This document shows positions 36,717-44,917 of a stretch of DNA of 64,000 nt, in pieces. Position numbers and translations under genes: made by a program. The notes beneath the pieces are model-generated. The model saw nothing but the letters and a program-made list of their open reading frames with translations, ran no database searches and was not told the origin of the DNA. The first letter of the stretch is position 1. Each line of letters starts with the position of its first letter. Origin of the DNA: JBPRGG01 sp051418075. Its GTDB lineage: Bacteria > Bacteroidota > Bacteroidia > Cytophagales > Cyclobacteriaceae. The stretch lies in contig JBPRGG010000026.1 of NCBI GenBank assembly GCA_051418075.1, forward strand, positions 51,931 through 115,930, read 5' to 3'.

Positions 36717-38048
36717 TTAGCTGATCAGCTTTTGCAAAGCCTGATCAATCGGTTCAAAATTAAATGAAGCCGCTAATTTATTCATTTTCTGTAAAATTTC
36801 AGCATTACAAAGGTTGCCAATACTACCTTCATGTGTATGGGCTACTTTTTTTACATCCTGGTATACACCTTCCCGGATATCCTTAGCTACTTTTTGGTAG
36901 GCTTCCCTGAATGGCCTTCCCTGCAGCACTTCCCTATTAACTGCCTCTACACTGAACATCAATCGATACCGGTCATCTTCCAGGATTCTGTCATTTACCC
37001 TGATCAGGGAAAGGGCCATATCCATCATTTCCAGGCAGGATATCAACTCCTGAATTCCAGCCAGGTAGCTTTCCTTGATCACCTGTAAGTCACGATGATA
37101 GCCGGAAGGAAGATTTCCCAGGATCAGATTAATTTCAAAAGGCAGGGCCTGGATCTTATTGCACTTGGCCCGGATCAATTCAAATACATCCGGGTTCTTT
37201 TTATGCGGCATAATACTGGAGCCAGTGGTAAAATGATCAGGAAAAGAAATAAAACCGAAATTCTGGCTATTATAAAGACAAATGTCAGCAGAAAGCTTAC
37301 TCAAAGTTGCTGCCAGTCCGGACATAGCAAAAGCCATGGTTTTCTCTGTCTTGCCCCGGCCCATCTGGGCATTAACAACATTGTAACTGAGTGTGTCAAA
37401 TCCCAGCAAGCTGGTGGTAAGGCTGCGATCCAGGGGAAAGGATGCACCATACCCGGCGGCAGAGCCCAGGGGATTCTGGTTGGCCATTTTAAAAGCAGCC
37501 TCTAATGTATAAAGATCCTCCACCAGGCTTTCAGCATAAGCCCCAAACCATAAGCCAAAGGATGATGGCATGGCTACCTGAAAGTGGGTATAACCCGGCA
37601 TCAGGATACTTTTATAATTTTCGCTTTGGTTTTGCAGGGTCTCGAACAGGCTTTTTACTGCTTCCACAATATTTTTGATGGCCTGCCGGGTGAATAAGCG
37701 AAGGTCCAGCAGCACCTGGTCATTACGGGATCGGCCACTGTGTATTTTTTTACCGGTATCTCCCAGGCTTTGGGTTAACAGCATTTCCACCTGGGAATGT
37801 ACATCCTCTACGCCTGGTTCTATTTCAAAGTTCCCATTTTTAATGGTATGATAGATCTTTTTAAGTTCCTGATTCAGCTGCCGTTGTTCATCAGTAGTGA
37901 GTAAACCAATAGATTCCAGCATGATGGCATGGGCCAGTGATCCCAGCACATCAAATTCGGCTATTTGCAGGTCCAGTTGCCCATCTTTCCCAATGGTAAA
38001 GGCTTCAACTCTTTGATCAATATCAATATCTTTTTGCCAGAGTTTCAT
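36717..38048 (-). CDS. argH: Argininosuccinate lyase
   Basis: ArgH splits argininosuccinate into arginine and fumarate, the last step of arginine synthesis. The 443-residue protein has HSGRSRNDQVLLDLRLF, MPGYTHFQVAMPSSFG and the superfamily signature GSSIMPHKKNPD with the catalytic Ser loop. Length is normal. It is the last arg gene of the operon. Confidence 0.97.
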   Translation of the reverse strand: MKLWQKDIDIDQRVEAFTIGKDGQLDLQIAEFDVLGSLAHAIMLESIGLLTTDEQRQLNQELKKIYHTIKNGNFEIEPGVEDVHSQVEMLLTQSLGDTGKKIHSGRSRNDQVLLDLRLFTRQAIKNIVEAVKSLFETLQNQSENYKSILMPGYTHFQVAMPSSFGLWFGAYAESLVEDLYTLEAAFKMANQNPLGSAAGYGASFPLDRSLTTSLLGFDTLSYNVVNAQMGRGKTEKTMAFAMSGLAATLSKLSADICLYNSQNFGFISFPDHFTTGSSIMPHKKNPDVFELIRAKCNKIQALPFEINLILGNLPSGYHRDLQVIKESYLAGIQELISCLEMMDMALSLIRVNDRILEDDRYRLMFSVEAVNREVLQGRPFREAYQKVAKDIREGVYQDVKKVAHTHEGSIGNLCNAEILQKMNKLAASFNFEPIDQALQKLIS

Positions 38049-38098
38049 AGTTTAAGATTTAAGTTACTGAAGTTAAGTGCTTCAGCATTTCGTAAATG

Positions 38099-39160
38099 CT
38101 ACCTTTTATATAATGCTACATTTTCCACACCATCCAGCAGTTTCTGATAGATGTTCAGACCCTGCTCTATTTCGTGAATAAAAACAAACTCATTGGCCGT
38201 ATGGGAGCGGGCCGAGTCACCTGGACCTATTTTCAAACTGGGGAAAGGCATTAAAGCCTGGTCAGATAAGGTAGGAGAACCAAAATATTCCAGTCCTAAT
38301 TCCAGGCCCCTCTGTACCAATGGATGGTTGAGAGAAATTCCAGAGGAATTTAACCTTAGTGACCGGGGTTTGACCTGGCAAGACACATGATGACAGATGG
38401 TGTCAAATATCTCCTGATTGGTATAGTGCTCATTGGTACGTACATCTACCACAAATTTGCATACATCTGGAATCACATTGTGTTGATAACCGGCCTCCAT
38501 TTGGGTCACTGTTGTTTTTACCGGACCCAGCATCAGGGATTTTTTGGGAAAATGAAAGGTACGAAACCACTCAATATCTTTCAGGGCCTGATAGATGGCA
38601 TTTACTCCTTCCTGTCTGGCTGCGTGGCCTGATTTTCCCTGAGTTTCACAGTCCAATACCATCAGCCCCTTTTCTGCTATGGCCATTTGCATCTGAGTAG
38701 GCTCTCCCACAATGCCTAGATCAATATGGCCCATTTCTCCTAAAATGGATTCTATGCCTTTGGCTCCGGTAATTTCTTCTTCAGCAGAGGCTGCAAAAAT
38801 CAGGTTAAAGGGTTTACTTTTCCTTTTTTCCCAGGATAAAAAAGTAAAAAGCAATGTCACCAGTGAGGCTCCAGCGTCATTACTGCCCAATCCAAATAGC
38901 TTTCCATCTTCCACCTCCGGGTTAAAAGGATCCCGGCCCCACTTTTCGGTGGCTTTGACAGTATCGTGGTGAGAGTTGAGCAAGATCACTGGTTTGTCTG
39001 AATTATAATCAGAAGATTTTACCCAGACATTGTTGTATTTTCGGTGTACTTGCAGATGCAATTTTTTCAGAAAGTCTTCCAATAAATCAGCTGTTTTATC
39101 TTCTTGCTGGCTATAGGAAGGCAAGGAAATTAATTTTTTTAAAACTTCAACCGGTTCCAC
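38099..39160 (-). CDS. argE: M20 deacetylase, ArgE type (N-acyl-citrulline/ornithine)
   Basis: This 353-residue M20 zinc peptidase-like enzyme has metal ligands in LLNSHHDTVKA, GLGSNDAGAS and ASAEEEITGAKG, with the Glu pair as general base. A dimerisation domain lies at about 170-280. In a pathway with N-acyl-ornithine carbamoyltransferase, the expected substrate is N-acetyl- or N-succinyl-citrulline rather than acetylornithine. It lies 11 bases after argB and 50 before argH. Confidence 0.93.
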   Translation of the reverse strand: MEPVEVLKKLISLPSYSQQEDKTADLLEDFLKKLHLQVHRKYNNVWVKSSDYNSDKPVILLNSHHDTVKATEKWGRDPFNPEVEDGKLFGLGSNDAGASLVTLLFTFLSWEKRKSKPFNLIFAASAEEEITGAKGIESILGEMGHIDLGIVGEPTQMQMAIAEKGLMVLDCETQGKSGHAARQEGVNAIYQALKDIEWFRTFHFPKKSLMLGPVKTTVTQMEAGYQHNVIPDVCKFVVDVRTNEHYTNQEIFDTICHHVSCQVKPRSLRLNSSGISLNHPLVQRGLELGLEYFGSPTLSDQALMPFPSLKIGPGDSARSHTANEFVFIHEIEQGLNIYQKLLDGVENVALYKR

Positions 39161-39171
39161 TTTTGCATTAT

Positions 39172-39960
39172 TTAGTCATCAATCAACAAGGTTCCTTTAA
39201 AATCGGGGTTTTCCAGATTTCTGATGGCGCCAAAATGACAAATGATCACTTGCTTTACTCCTTTTTGGATACATTCAAAGGAGTTTTCCAGTTTGGGGAT
39301 CATTCCTTCTGATATTACTCCTGATTTTTGCAGGTCGGCAAATTCTCTGAAAGCGATCTTTTCTATCACTGAATCATCATCAGCCGGATCTCCCAATACG
39401 CCCTGCTTTTCAAAACAATAGTAAAGATCCACATCATATTCACAGCTTAAACCCACCGCTGCTCCAGCTGCAATAGTATCAGCATTGGTATTGAACATTT
39501 GTCCCTTTTTATCATGGGAAAGAGGTGCCAGTACCGGTACCACACCATTTTCCAGCAGCATCTTAAGCATAGTATGGTTTACCTGCTCTATTTCACCTAC
39601 AAATCCATAATCCACTGGTTCAGGGGGTCGTTTGTAGGCCTTTAAAATGTTCAAATCCGCCCCGGTCAGGCCCAGGGCATTGCAATCCAGACTTTGAAGA
39701 TCAGCGACCATTTTTTTATTGATCAGGCCTCCGTACACCATCAGGACGATTTCAAGGGTTTCAGCATCTGTAACCCGGCGTCCATTCACCATATTAGGTT
39801 CAATTCCCATTTTTGCAGAAAAAGTAGAGGCAATTTTACCGCCACCATGAACCAGGATCTTTTTTCCACTGATCCCGGCAAAATCCTGTAAAAAGCTTTT
39901 GAGCAACTCAGGATTATCAATTACTTTACCTCCAATTTTGATTATTTTAAGTTTTTCCAT
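39172..39960 (-). CDS. argB: Acetylglutamate kinase
   Basis: ArgB phosphorylates the N-acylated glutamate. The 262-residue protein has KIIKIGGKVIDN and ILVHGGGKIAS at the start (phosphate-binding Lys and Gly loop), NGRRVTDAETLEIVLMVYGG, and FNTNADTIAAGAAVGL for substrate and ATP. There is no long N-terminal helix of the arginine-inhibited hexameric type, so direct feedback inhibition by arginine may be absent. It overlaps argF' by 14 bases. Confidence 0.96.
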   Translation of the reverse strand: MEKLKIIKIGGKVIDNPELLKSFLQDFAGISGKKILVHGGGKIASTFSAKMGIEPNMVNGRRVTDAETLEIVLMVYGGLINKKMVADLQSLDCNALGLTGADLNILKAYKRPPEPVDYGFVGEIEQVNHTMLKMLLENGVVPVLAPLSHDKKGQMFNTNADTIAAGAAVGLSCEYDVDLYYCFEKQGVLGDPADDDSVIEKIAFREFADLQKSGVISEGMIPKLENSFECIQKGVKQVIICHFGAIRNLENPDFKGTLLIDD

Positions 39961-40930
39961 TAATAGAATGCTTATGGGCTACTTTATTATTTTCCAATAT
40001 TCTTTTTAACACTACCTGGGCCGCAATTTCCCGGTTGGCTGCCTGCGGAATTACCAATGAATTTTCGCTGTCAATCACAGCATCCTGCACTACTACATTC
40101 CTTCTTACCGGCAGGCAATGCATAAATTTGCCGGCACGGGTCAGTGCCATTTTTTCAGAAGTTACCATCCAGGAGGGATCATTTACCAGTATCTGACCAT
40201 AATTGGTGAAGGAGGACCAATTTTTGGCATAAATAAAATCAGCTCCTTCAAATGCTTTGGTCTGATCATATTCTACTGTCACGCCATCCGTAAATTCCGG
40301 ACTTAATTCATATCCTTTGGGATGGGTCACGATCAATTCCACCGGGGCATTTTTCAACCACTCTACCAGAGAATTTGGTACAGCCTGGGGCAATGCTTTG
40401 GGATGAGGAGCCCAGGTCAGGACCACTTTGGGTTTTTCTGTGGTTTTGAATTCCTCAATGGTGATCAGATCAGCCAGGGATTGAAACGGATGTATCTTGG
40501 CTGATTCCAGGTTTACAACTGGTTTACCGGCATATTTTATAAACATTTTCAGTACCTTGTCCTGGTAATCTTCTTCCTGGTCTTTCAACAAGGGAAAAGC
40601 CCTGATTCCTATCATGTCAAAGTACTGGCCAATCACGGCTGCTGCTTCTTTGATATGTTCGGCTTTGTCCCCATCCATCACTGTTCCATCATCAAACTCC
40701 ATTTTCCAGCCTTCCTTACCAATATCCATTACCACTACCTGCAGGCCCAGGTTAAAGGCTGCTTTTTGCGTACTTAAACGAGTTCGCAGGCTGGGATTCA
40801 AAAAAAGCAAACATATGCTTTTGTTTTTACCCAGGTAGGCGAATTTATATCGGTTTTTTTTAATTTCAAAAGCCTCCTTCAGCAGCGAGGGCAAATCATC
40901 CACATCCTGAAAACTATAAAATTGCTTCAT
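39947..40930 (-). CDS. argF': N-acetyl/N-succinyl-ornithine carbamoyltransferase
   Basis: This 327-residue transcarbamylase forms N-acylcitrulline from N-acylornithine and carbamoyl phosphate. The carbamoyl phosphate loop is FLNPSLRTRLSTQKAA instead of the STRTR of ordinary OTCase, the mark of the AOTCase/SOTCase group found in Bacteroidota and Xanthomonadaceae. HCLPVRRNVVVQDAV is the C-terminal substrate loop. At the position reported to set acetyl (Glu92, Xanthomonas) or succinyl (Pro90, Bacteroides fragilis) specificity, this protein has Ala90 in GDKAEHI. The acyl group used is therefore uncertain. Confidence 0.93.
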   Translation of the reverse strand: MKQFYSFQDVDDLPSLLKEAFEIKKNRYKFAYLGKNKSICLLFLNPSLRTRLSTQKAAFNLGLQVVVMDIGKEGWKMEFDDGTVMDGDKAEHIKEAAAVIGQYFDMIGIRAFPLLKDQEEDYQDKVLKMFIKYAGKPVVNLESAKIHPFQSLADLITIEEFKTTEKPKVVLTWAPHPKALPQAVPNSLVEWLKNAPVELIVTHPKGYELSPEFTDGVTVEYDQTKAFEGADFIYAKNWSSFTNYGQILVNDPSWMVTSEKMALTRAGKFMHCLPVRRNVVVQDAVIDSENSLVIPQAANREIAAQVVLKRILENNKVAHKHSINGKT

Positions 40931-40967
40931 TCCTGTCTAATTTCGATCTTAAAGTTAATGAATCTAT

Positions 40968-41933
40968 TTAAAAAGCCACTGGTTTAAGTCTTAAACCCTG
41001 CTGTTCCGGCAAACCAAACATCAAATTCATGTTTTGTACCGCCTGGCCGGATGCTCCCTTGACCAGGTTATCGATCAGGCTCACAATCAACAGCTGATCC
41101 TGGTGCTTTTCCAGATAAAGCAGGCATTTATTGGTATTAATGACCTGCTTTAAGCTGGGATTCTGGTCTGTGACTAGCGTAAAAGGATGATCCTGATAAA
41201 ATTGCCGGTATAGCTGATTAGCTTCATCAATAGATAAATCACAATTGGTATAAGCAGTAGCTAAAATACCCCTGGCAAAATCTCCCCGCATAGGGATAAA
41301 CAGCAAAGGATGATTCATTTCCGGATCCAGCCATTTTACAGTTTGATTGATCTCATGCAAATGCTGGTGGTTAAATGTTTTATACACTGAAATATTATTA
41401 CTGCGCCAACTGAAATGGGTGTAGGCTGTAGGTGCCTGACCGGCACCGGTAGATCCGGTGATGGCATTGATATGGACTGCCTGTTTTATCAGCTTTTTTT
41501 GCGCCAGCGGCAACAGGGCCAGCTGAATGGCTGTGGCAAAACATCCTGGATTGGCCACATGATTTGCCTGTGCAATTTTTTCTTTCTGGATTTCGGGTAA
41601 ACCATACACAAAATCATTGTTTGGCCGGGCCAAACGAAAATCCTGGCTTAGGTCGATGATCTTAATCTCGGAAGCTATGGGGTTTTCCTGTAAAAATACC
41701 TGGGATTGGCCGTGACCCAGGCAGAGAAAAATAACATCCACTGCCTGATCCAGCTGGCCGGTAAAATTTAATGCTGTTTCTCCCAGCAGATCTCTGTGCA
41801 CATCTGACACCGCTTTTCCCGACTGGCTTTGGCTATGTACAAAAGATATTTCCACATCAGGATGATATAATAATATTCGAAGTAACTCTCCTGAAGTATA
41901 ACCCGCTCCTCCTACTATACCTGCCTTAATCAT
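40968..41933 (-). CDS. argC: N-acetyl-gamma-glutamyl-phosphate reductase
   Basis: ArgC reduces the acylated glutamyl phosphate to the semialdehyde with NADPH. The 321-residue protein has AGIVGGAGYTSGELLRILLY (NADP loop), NPGCFATAIQLALLPL with the catalytic Cys, and the ITGSTGAGQAPTAYTHFSWR region. The start overlaps argG by eight bases, which implies translational coupling. The sequence IIDLSQDFRL is also typical. Confidence 0.96.
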   Translation of the reverse strand: MIKAGIVGGAGYTSGELLRILLYHPDVEISFVHSQSQSGKAVSDVHRDLLGETALNFTGQLDQAVDVIFLCLGHGQSQVFLQENPIASEIKIIDLSQDFRLARPNNDFVYGLPEIQKEKIAQANHVANPGCFATAIQLALLPLAQKKLIKQAVHINAITGSTGAGQAPTAYTHFSWRSNNISVYKTFNHQHLHEINQTVKWLDPEMNHPLLFIPMRGDFARGILATAYTNCDLSIDEANQLYRQFYQDHPFTLVTDQNPSLKQVINTNKCLLYLEKHQDQLLIVSLIDNLVKGASGQAVQNMNLMFGLPEQQGLRLKPVAF

Positions 41934-43119
41934 GATCCTGATGAATTTGGTGATAAATTTTTGATTGATTGGCCAGTATCCTGGTGAATCCTTTCACATC
42001 CTGTCCTGACCAGGCCAGATTTTGTTCGCCATAAGAACCAAATTTGGCCGACATCAGGTCATAATCTGATTGAATACCTTGTATTTCGAATCGATACGGG
42101 GCTAATTTTACAAATACCTGACCTGTCACATATTGCTGGGTATCTTCTAAAAAAACTTCAATATTACGCATGACTGGATCCAGGTATTGGGCTTCATGCA
42201 GCAGCATGCCGTACCAATTGGCCAGTTGTTCTTTCCAGTGTAATTGCCATTTAGTCAAAACATGTTTTTCCAGGGTATGATGACCCTTGATAAGGATCAG
42301 GGGAGCGGCAGCTTCAAAACCCACCCGGCCCTTGATGCCTATTATGGTGTCCCCCACATGAATATCACGACCTATGGCATAAGGAGCCGCCATTTTTTCC
42401 AGCTTTCGGATAATTTCCACCGGCTCATCTTGCTCTCCATTTAAGCCTATTGGCTCACCTTTGGCAAAATCAAGGCTGATCTCTACTGCTTCTTTTGCTT
42501 CCAGTTGACTGGGGAATGCTTCTTCCGGCAGTGGTTTTTCCGATGTCAGGGTTTCCTGACCACCCACCGAGGTGCCCCATAATCCCTGGTTTATGGAATA
42601 TTTGGCTTTCTCCCAGTTCAGATTAATTCCCTGAGCCATCAAAAATTCTGTTTCCTGTTTTCGGCTCAGTTGCTGATCGCGGATGGGCGTGATGATCTCT
42701 ATTTCCGGGGCCATAATCTGGAAAAGCAGATCAAACCGGACCTGGTCGTTCCCTGCCCCAGTACTGCCATGAGCAATGTATTTGGCTCCGATCTTTTTAG
42801 CATATTGTACAATGGCCAGGGCCTGGAAAACTCTTTCTGCACTGACTGATAACGGATAGGTATTGTTTTTCAAAACATTCCCAAAGATCAGGTAACGAAG
42901 GCATTTTTGATAAAAATTATTGGTTTCATCCAGGGTTTCATGGTGCTTTAATCGTAAATCTGAAGCTCTGACTGCAATTTCTTCGATTTCCTTACCAGAA
43001 AATCCTCCGGTATTAACAATGACTGAAAAGACCTCCAGATTCATTTCCCGGGCCAGGTAGATGGCGCAATAAGATGTATCAAGCCCCCCGCTAAAGGCTA
43101 AGACAACTTTTTCTTTCAT
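41926..43119 (-). CDS. argG: Argininosuccinate synthase
   Basis: ArgG joins citrulline and aspartate with ATP. The 397-residue protein begins KVVLAFSGGLDTSYCAIYLA, the N-type ATP pyrophosphatase P-loop. It continues with HGSTGAGNDQVRFD and YSINQGLWGTSVGGQE. It lies 101 bases downstream of the GNAT gene in the same direction and is probably read from the promoter at 44080-44114. Confidence 0.97.
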   Translation of the reverse strand: MKEKVVLAFSGGLDTSYCAIYLAREMNLEVFSVIVNTGGFSGKEIEEIAVRASDLRLKHHETLDETNNFYQKCLRYLIFGNVLKNNTYPLSVSAERVFQALAIVQYAKKIGAKYIAHGSTGAGNDQVRFDLLFQIMAPEIEIITPIRDQQLSRKQETEFLMAQGINLNWEKAKYSINQGLWGTSVGGQETLTSEKPLPEEAFPSQLEAKEAVEISLDFAKGEPIGLNGEQDEPVEIIRKLEKMAAPYAIGRDIHVGDTIIGIKGRVGFEAAAPLILIKGHHTLEKHVLTKWQLHWKEQLANWYGMLLHEAQYLDPVMRNIEVFLEDTQQYVTGQVFVKLAPYRFEIQGIQSDYDLMSAKFGSYGEQNLAWSGQDVKGFTRILANQSKIYHQIHQDHD

Positions 43120-43220
43120 TTTTAATGGGTGGTTTTTGGTTAATGATTAAAAAGTGAGTTTTCAGTTCTACTTTTGGCAAGAACTAAAACTCCTGAATAT
43201 GTTTAAACCTGTATCAGATT

Positions 43221-43889
43221 TCAGGCAAATATATTATCTTTTTTATTGGTTTTCTGTTCCTTGTCCTTGTTGTTGTTTTCAAAGAATAAAAACCTTTTAA
43301 GCCTTAACAATCGCTCATAGATCCCTTTTTTCTTCTGAAAATTGTTCTTTTCCTGCTTCTTAGCATTGGGATCATACAACATTCCGGTACACAGGCAGTT
43401 TTTACGACTGGTACGGTTCAAAATATCGTAATTGGGGCAACTTTGACATCCTTTCCAGAAATTTTCATCATCAGTAAGCTCAGAAAAAGTAACTGGCCGG
43501 TAACCCAGATCGGAATTGATCTTCATTACCGCCAAACTGGTGGTGATCCCGAAAATTTTGGTATCAGGATATTTTTTCCTGGATAATTCAAATGCTTTGG
43601 CTTTGATCTTTTTGGCCAGGCCATGATGGCGAAAATCCGGATGAACGATCAAGCCCGAATTGGCTACATATTTATTATGAGCCCAGGTTTCTATATAACA
43701 AAAACCGGCTACTTCCTGACCATTTAAGGCAATAATGGCCTTGCCTTCCTGAATTTTACTTTTAACATATTCAGGAGAGCGTTTGGCAATACCGGTTCCT
43801 CTGGCATAAGCTGCCTCCTCAATCAATTTGCAAATTTCTACCGCGTATTTAATATGTTTTTCCTGAGCAACTTGAACAATGAATTCCAT
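43221..43889 (-). CDS. GNAT N-acyltransferase, probable first enzyme of arginine synthesis
   Basis: This 222-residue protein has the GNAT acetyl-CoA motif around HPDFRHHGLAKKIKAKAFE (residues about 82-100). A C-terminal cysteine cluster (CQSCPNY, then CLC about 12 residues on) is not typical of the fold and may bind a metal. As first gene of the arginine operon, in a window lacking argA and argJ, it is the likely N-acetyl- or N-succinyl-glutamate synthase. This is inferred from context and not from motifs alone. The last 40 residues are very Lys/Asn-rich. A structured leader and a clear promoter lie upstream. Confidence 0.85.
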   Translation of the reverse strand: MEFIVQVAQEKHIKYAVEICKLIEEAAYARGTGIAKRSPEYVKSKIQEGKAIIALNGQEVAGFCYIETWAHNKYVANSGLIVHPDFRHHGLAKKIKAKAFELSRKKYPDTKIFGITTSLAVMKINSDLGYRPVTFSELTDDENFWKGCQSCPNYDILNRTSRKNCLCTGMLYDPNAKKQEKNNFQKKKGIYERLLRLKRFLFFENNNKDKEQKTNKKDNIFA

Positions 43890-43929
43890 TATTTATTAAA
43901 AAAAATTTTAAATTTTTTGATGAATGAGT

Positions 43930-44074
43930 TTAAGAAGGGTGAAGCATGATCGCACCGTAGGCAATCGAAATGATTTTTAGCCCAGGAAGGGCCTCCTGAA
44001 CCTGGAATTAATTCCTAGCTGAGATACGTTTCTAATAATTGTAAAAAGGTATTTCACTTCAGTCTTTTTAATTG
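43930..44074 (-). promoter_or_regulatory. Structured mRNA leader of the arginine operon (candidate attenuator/riboswitch)
   Basis: Between the promoter and the GNAT start lies a GC-rich block (43934-44030) that contrasts with AT-rich flanks. On the minus strand it holds a perfect palindrome GGAATTAATTCC (44004-44015) and a stem CAGGA/TCCTG (43983-43998). A hairpin GATTGC/GCGATC (43948-43966) competes with GGTG/CACC (43938-43956) for the same bases. A five-codon frame M-L-H-P-S-stop (43947-43930) starts inside these pairings. The mutually exclusive hairpins just ahead of a biosynthetic operon suggest attenuation or ligand sensing. I do not recognise a named Rfam class. Confidence 0.6.
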
Positions 44075-44079
44075 GGAGG

Positions 44080-44114
44080 CAAAGTTATATACAAATATTT
44101 ACCTGTACAACAAA
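44080..44114 (-). promoter_or_regulatory. Bacteroidota-type promoter of the arginine operon
   Basis: On the minus strand TTTGTTG (44114-44108) is followed after 20 bases by TAACTTTG (44087-44080). This is a full match to the -7 consensus TAnnTTTG with correct spacing from a TTG -33 element. Transcription would begin near 44070-44075, giving a leader of about 180 bases before GNAT. Confidence 0.7.
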
Positions 44115-44289
44115 TACCAAAATTAATTTTAAGTCATAGTTGTCAGCTAAAACAAAATAACACTCCATGTAAGTTCATTAAGTTTATAATTTGGTATACA
44201 AAAATATTGCACCAAATAGGTTGGAAATCAAAAACCAGCTATTGCTTTGAAAAGGGGAAGCATAATTTAAACTAAAACGGCATATAATT

Positions 44290-44772
44290 TCAGTTTGCCA
44301 TGGTTACCTCCCTGTCATGATTGACCAGCCGGATCAGGTCATAAGTGTCACCAATTACTCCATCTACCATTCCGTAGTCTTTGCCCTCCATGGCATTGAG
44401 GTATTTGTCGCGGATAAAAAAGGCTTCAAGTTCCTGCCAGGTATGCCCGGTTTTGTTGCCGATCAGGTGAAACAGCTGGGTTTGCAGCCTTTCCTGCTCC
44501 CGGGTAGCAATCCTGACATCTTCCGTATACCCTTTGGCTCCACCTCCGGCCGGGTGTAAGTGAATGGTGGAATGGGCCAGGGAAAATCTTTTTCCTTTGA
44601 CCCCACTGGTAAGTAAGGCGGTACCCATGCTGCCGGAAAAGCCTACCGCCACTGTAGATACCGGAGCTGTGATCATCTGCATGGCATCGAAAATGGCCAG
44701 TCCGGCGTAAACACTGCCCCCGGGACAATGAATATACAGATCAATCTGACGATGAGTATCCTGGCTGTTCAA
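44290..44772 (-). CDS. ClpP-like serine protease, N-terminus missing
   Basis: These 160 residues align with ClpP from the strand IDLYIHCPGGSVYAGLAIFD onward. The nucleophile is S48 in GFSGSMGTALL, and DVRIATREQERLQTQLFHL and RDKYLNA...KDYGMVDGVIG follow. Normal ClpP has some 40-50 further residues before this strand. Upstream, the frame stays open only for about nine more codons to a TGA at 44797-44799, and the assigned start is TTG at 44772. The usual MIHQP motif reads STIHLHP, so the catalytic His is out of register (H71 or H73). It may be a degenerate paralogue or a truncated gene. Confidence 0.75.
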   Translation of the reverse strand: MNSQDTHRQIDLYIHCPGGSVYAGLAIFDAMQMITAPVSTVAVGFSGSMGTALLTSGVKGKRFSLAHSTIHLHPAGGGAKGYTEDVRIATREQERLQTQLFHLIGNKTGHTWQELEAFFIRDKYLNAMEGKDYGMVDGVIGDTYDLIRLVNHDREVTMAN

Positions 44773-44782
44773 ATATTTGTGG

Positions 44783-44917
44783 TTAAACCTCTGAAATCAT
44801 CGCTTTAAGAGCATCCAGAGCTGTAATCCACCATTCAATCGAACATGAACCAGATTCGGAGGTTATCATTTCAGGCACTGATTTTTTAATCCGCTGAATA
44901 AACTTAACTTTTTTCAT
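44783..44917 (-). CDS. 44-residue ORF just upstream of the ClpP-like gene
   Basis: The ATG at 44917 opens 44 codons (MKKVKFIQRIKKSVPEM...ISEV) ending TAA at 44783, in a different frame from the ClpP-like gene and 10 bases before its TTG start. Its last part, SIEWWITALDALKAM, has the shape of the first strand and helix of a ClpP/S14 protease. The two frames may therefore be one gene broken by a one-base frameshift. Its start overlaps the divergent channel gene by two bases. Alternatively it is a chance frame or a short leader cistron. Confidence 0.4.
   Translation of the reverse strand: MKKVKFIQRIKKSVPEMITSESGSCSIEWWITALDALKAMISEV

Noticed and set aside
43994..44030. TPP-riboswitch-like string on the plus strand (CTGAACCTGG ... 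CTGAGATACG)
   Set aside because: The elements are in the wrong order relative to the THI box, the P4/P5 arms cannot be formed, and the expressed strand is the minus strand.
43930..44040. SAM or T-box riboswitch before the arginine operon
   Set aside because: Neither the SAM-I/II core nor a T-box motif (AGGGTGGNACCGCG-like) is present, so no named class is assigned.
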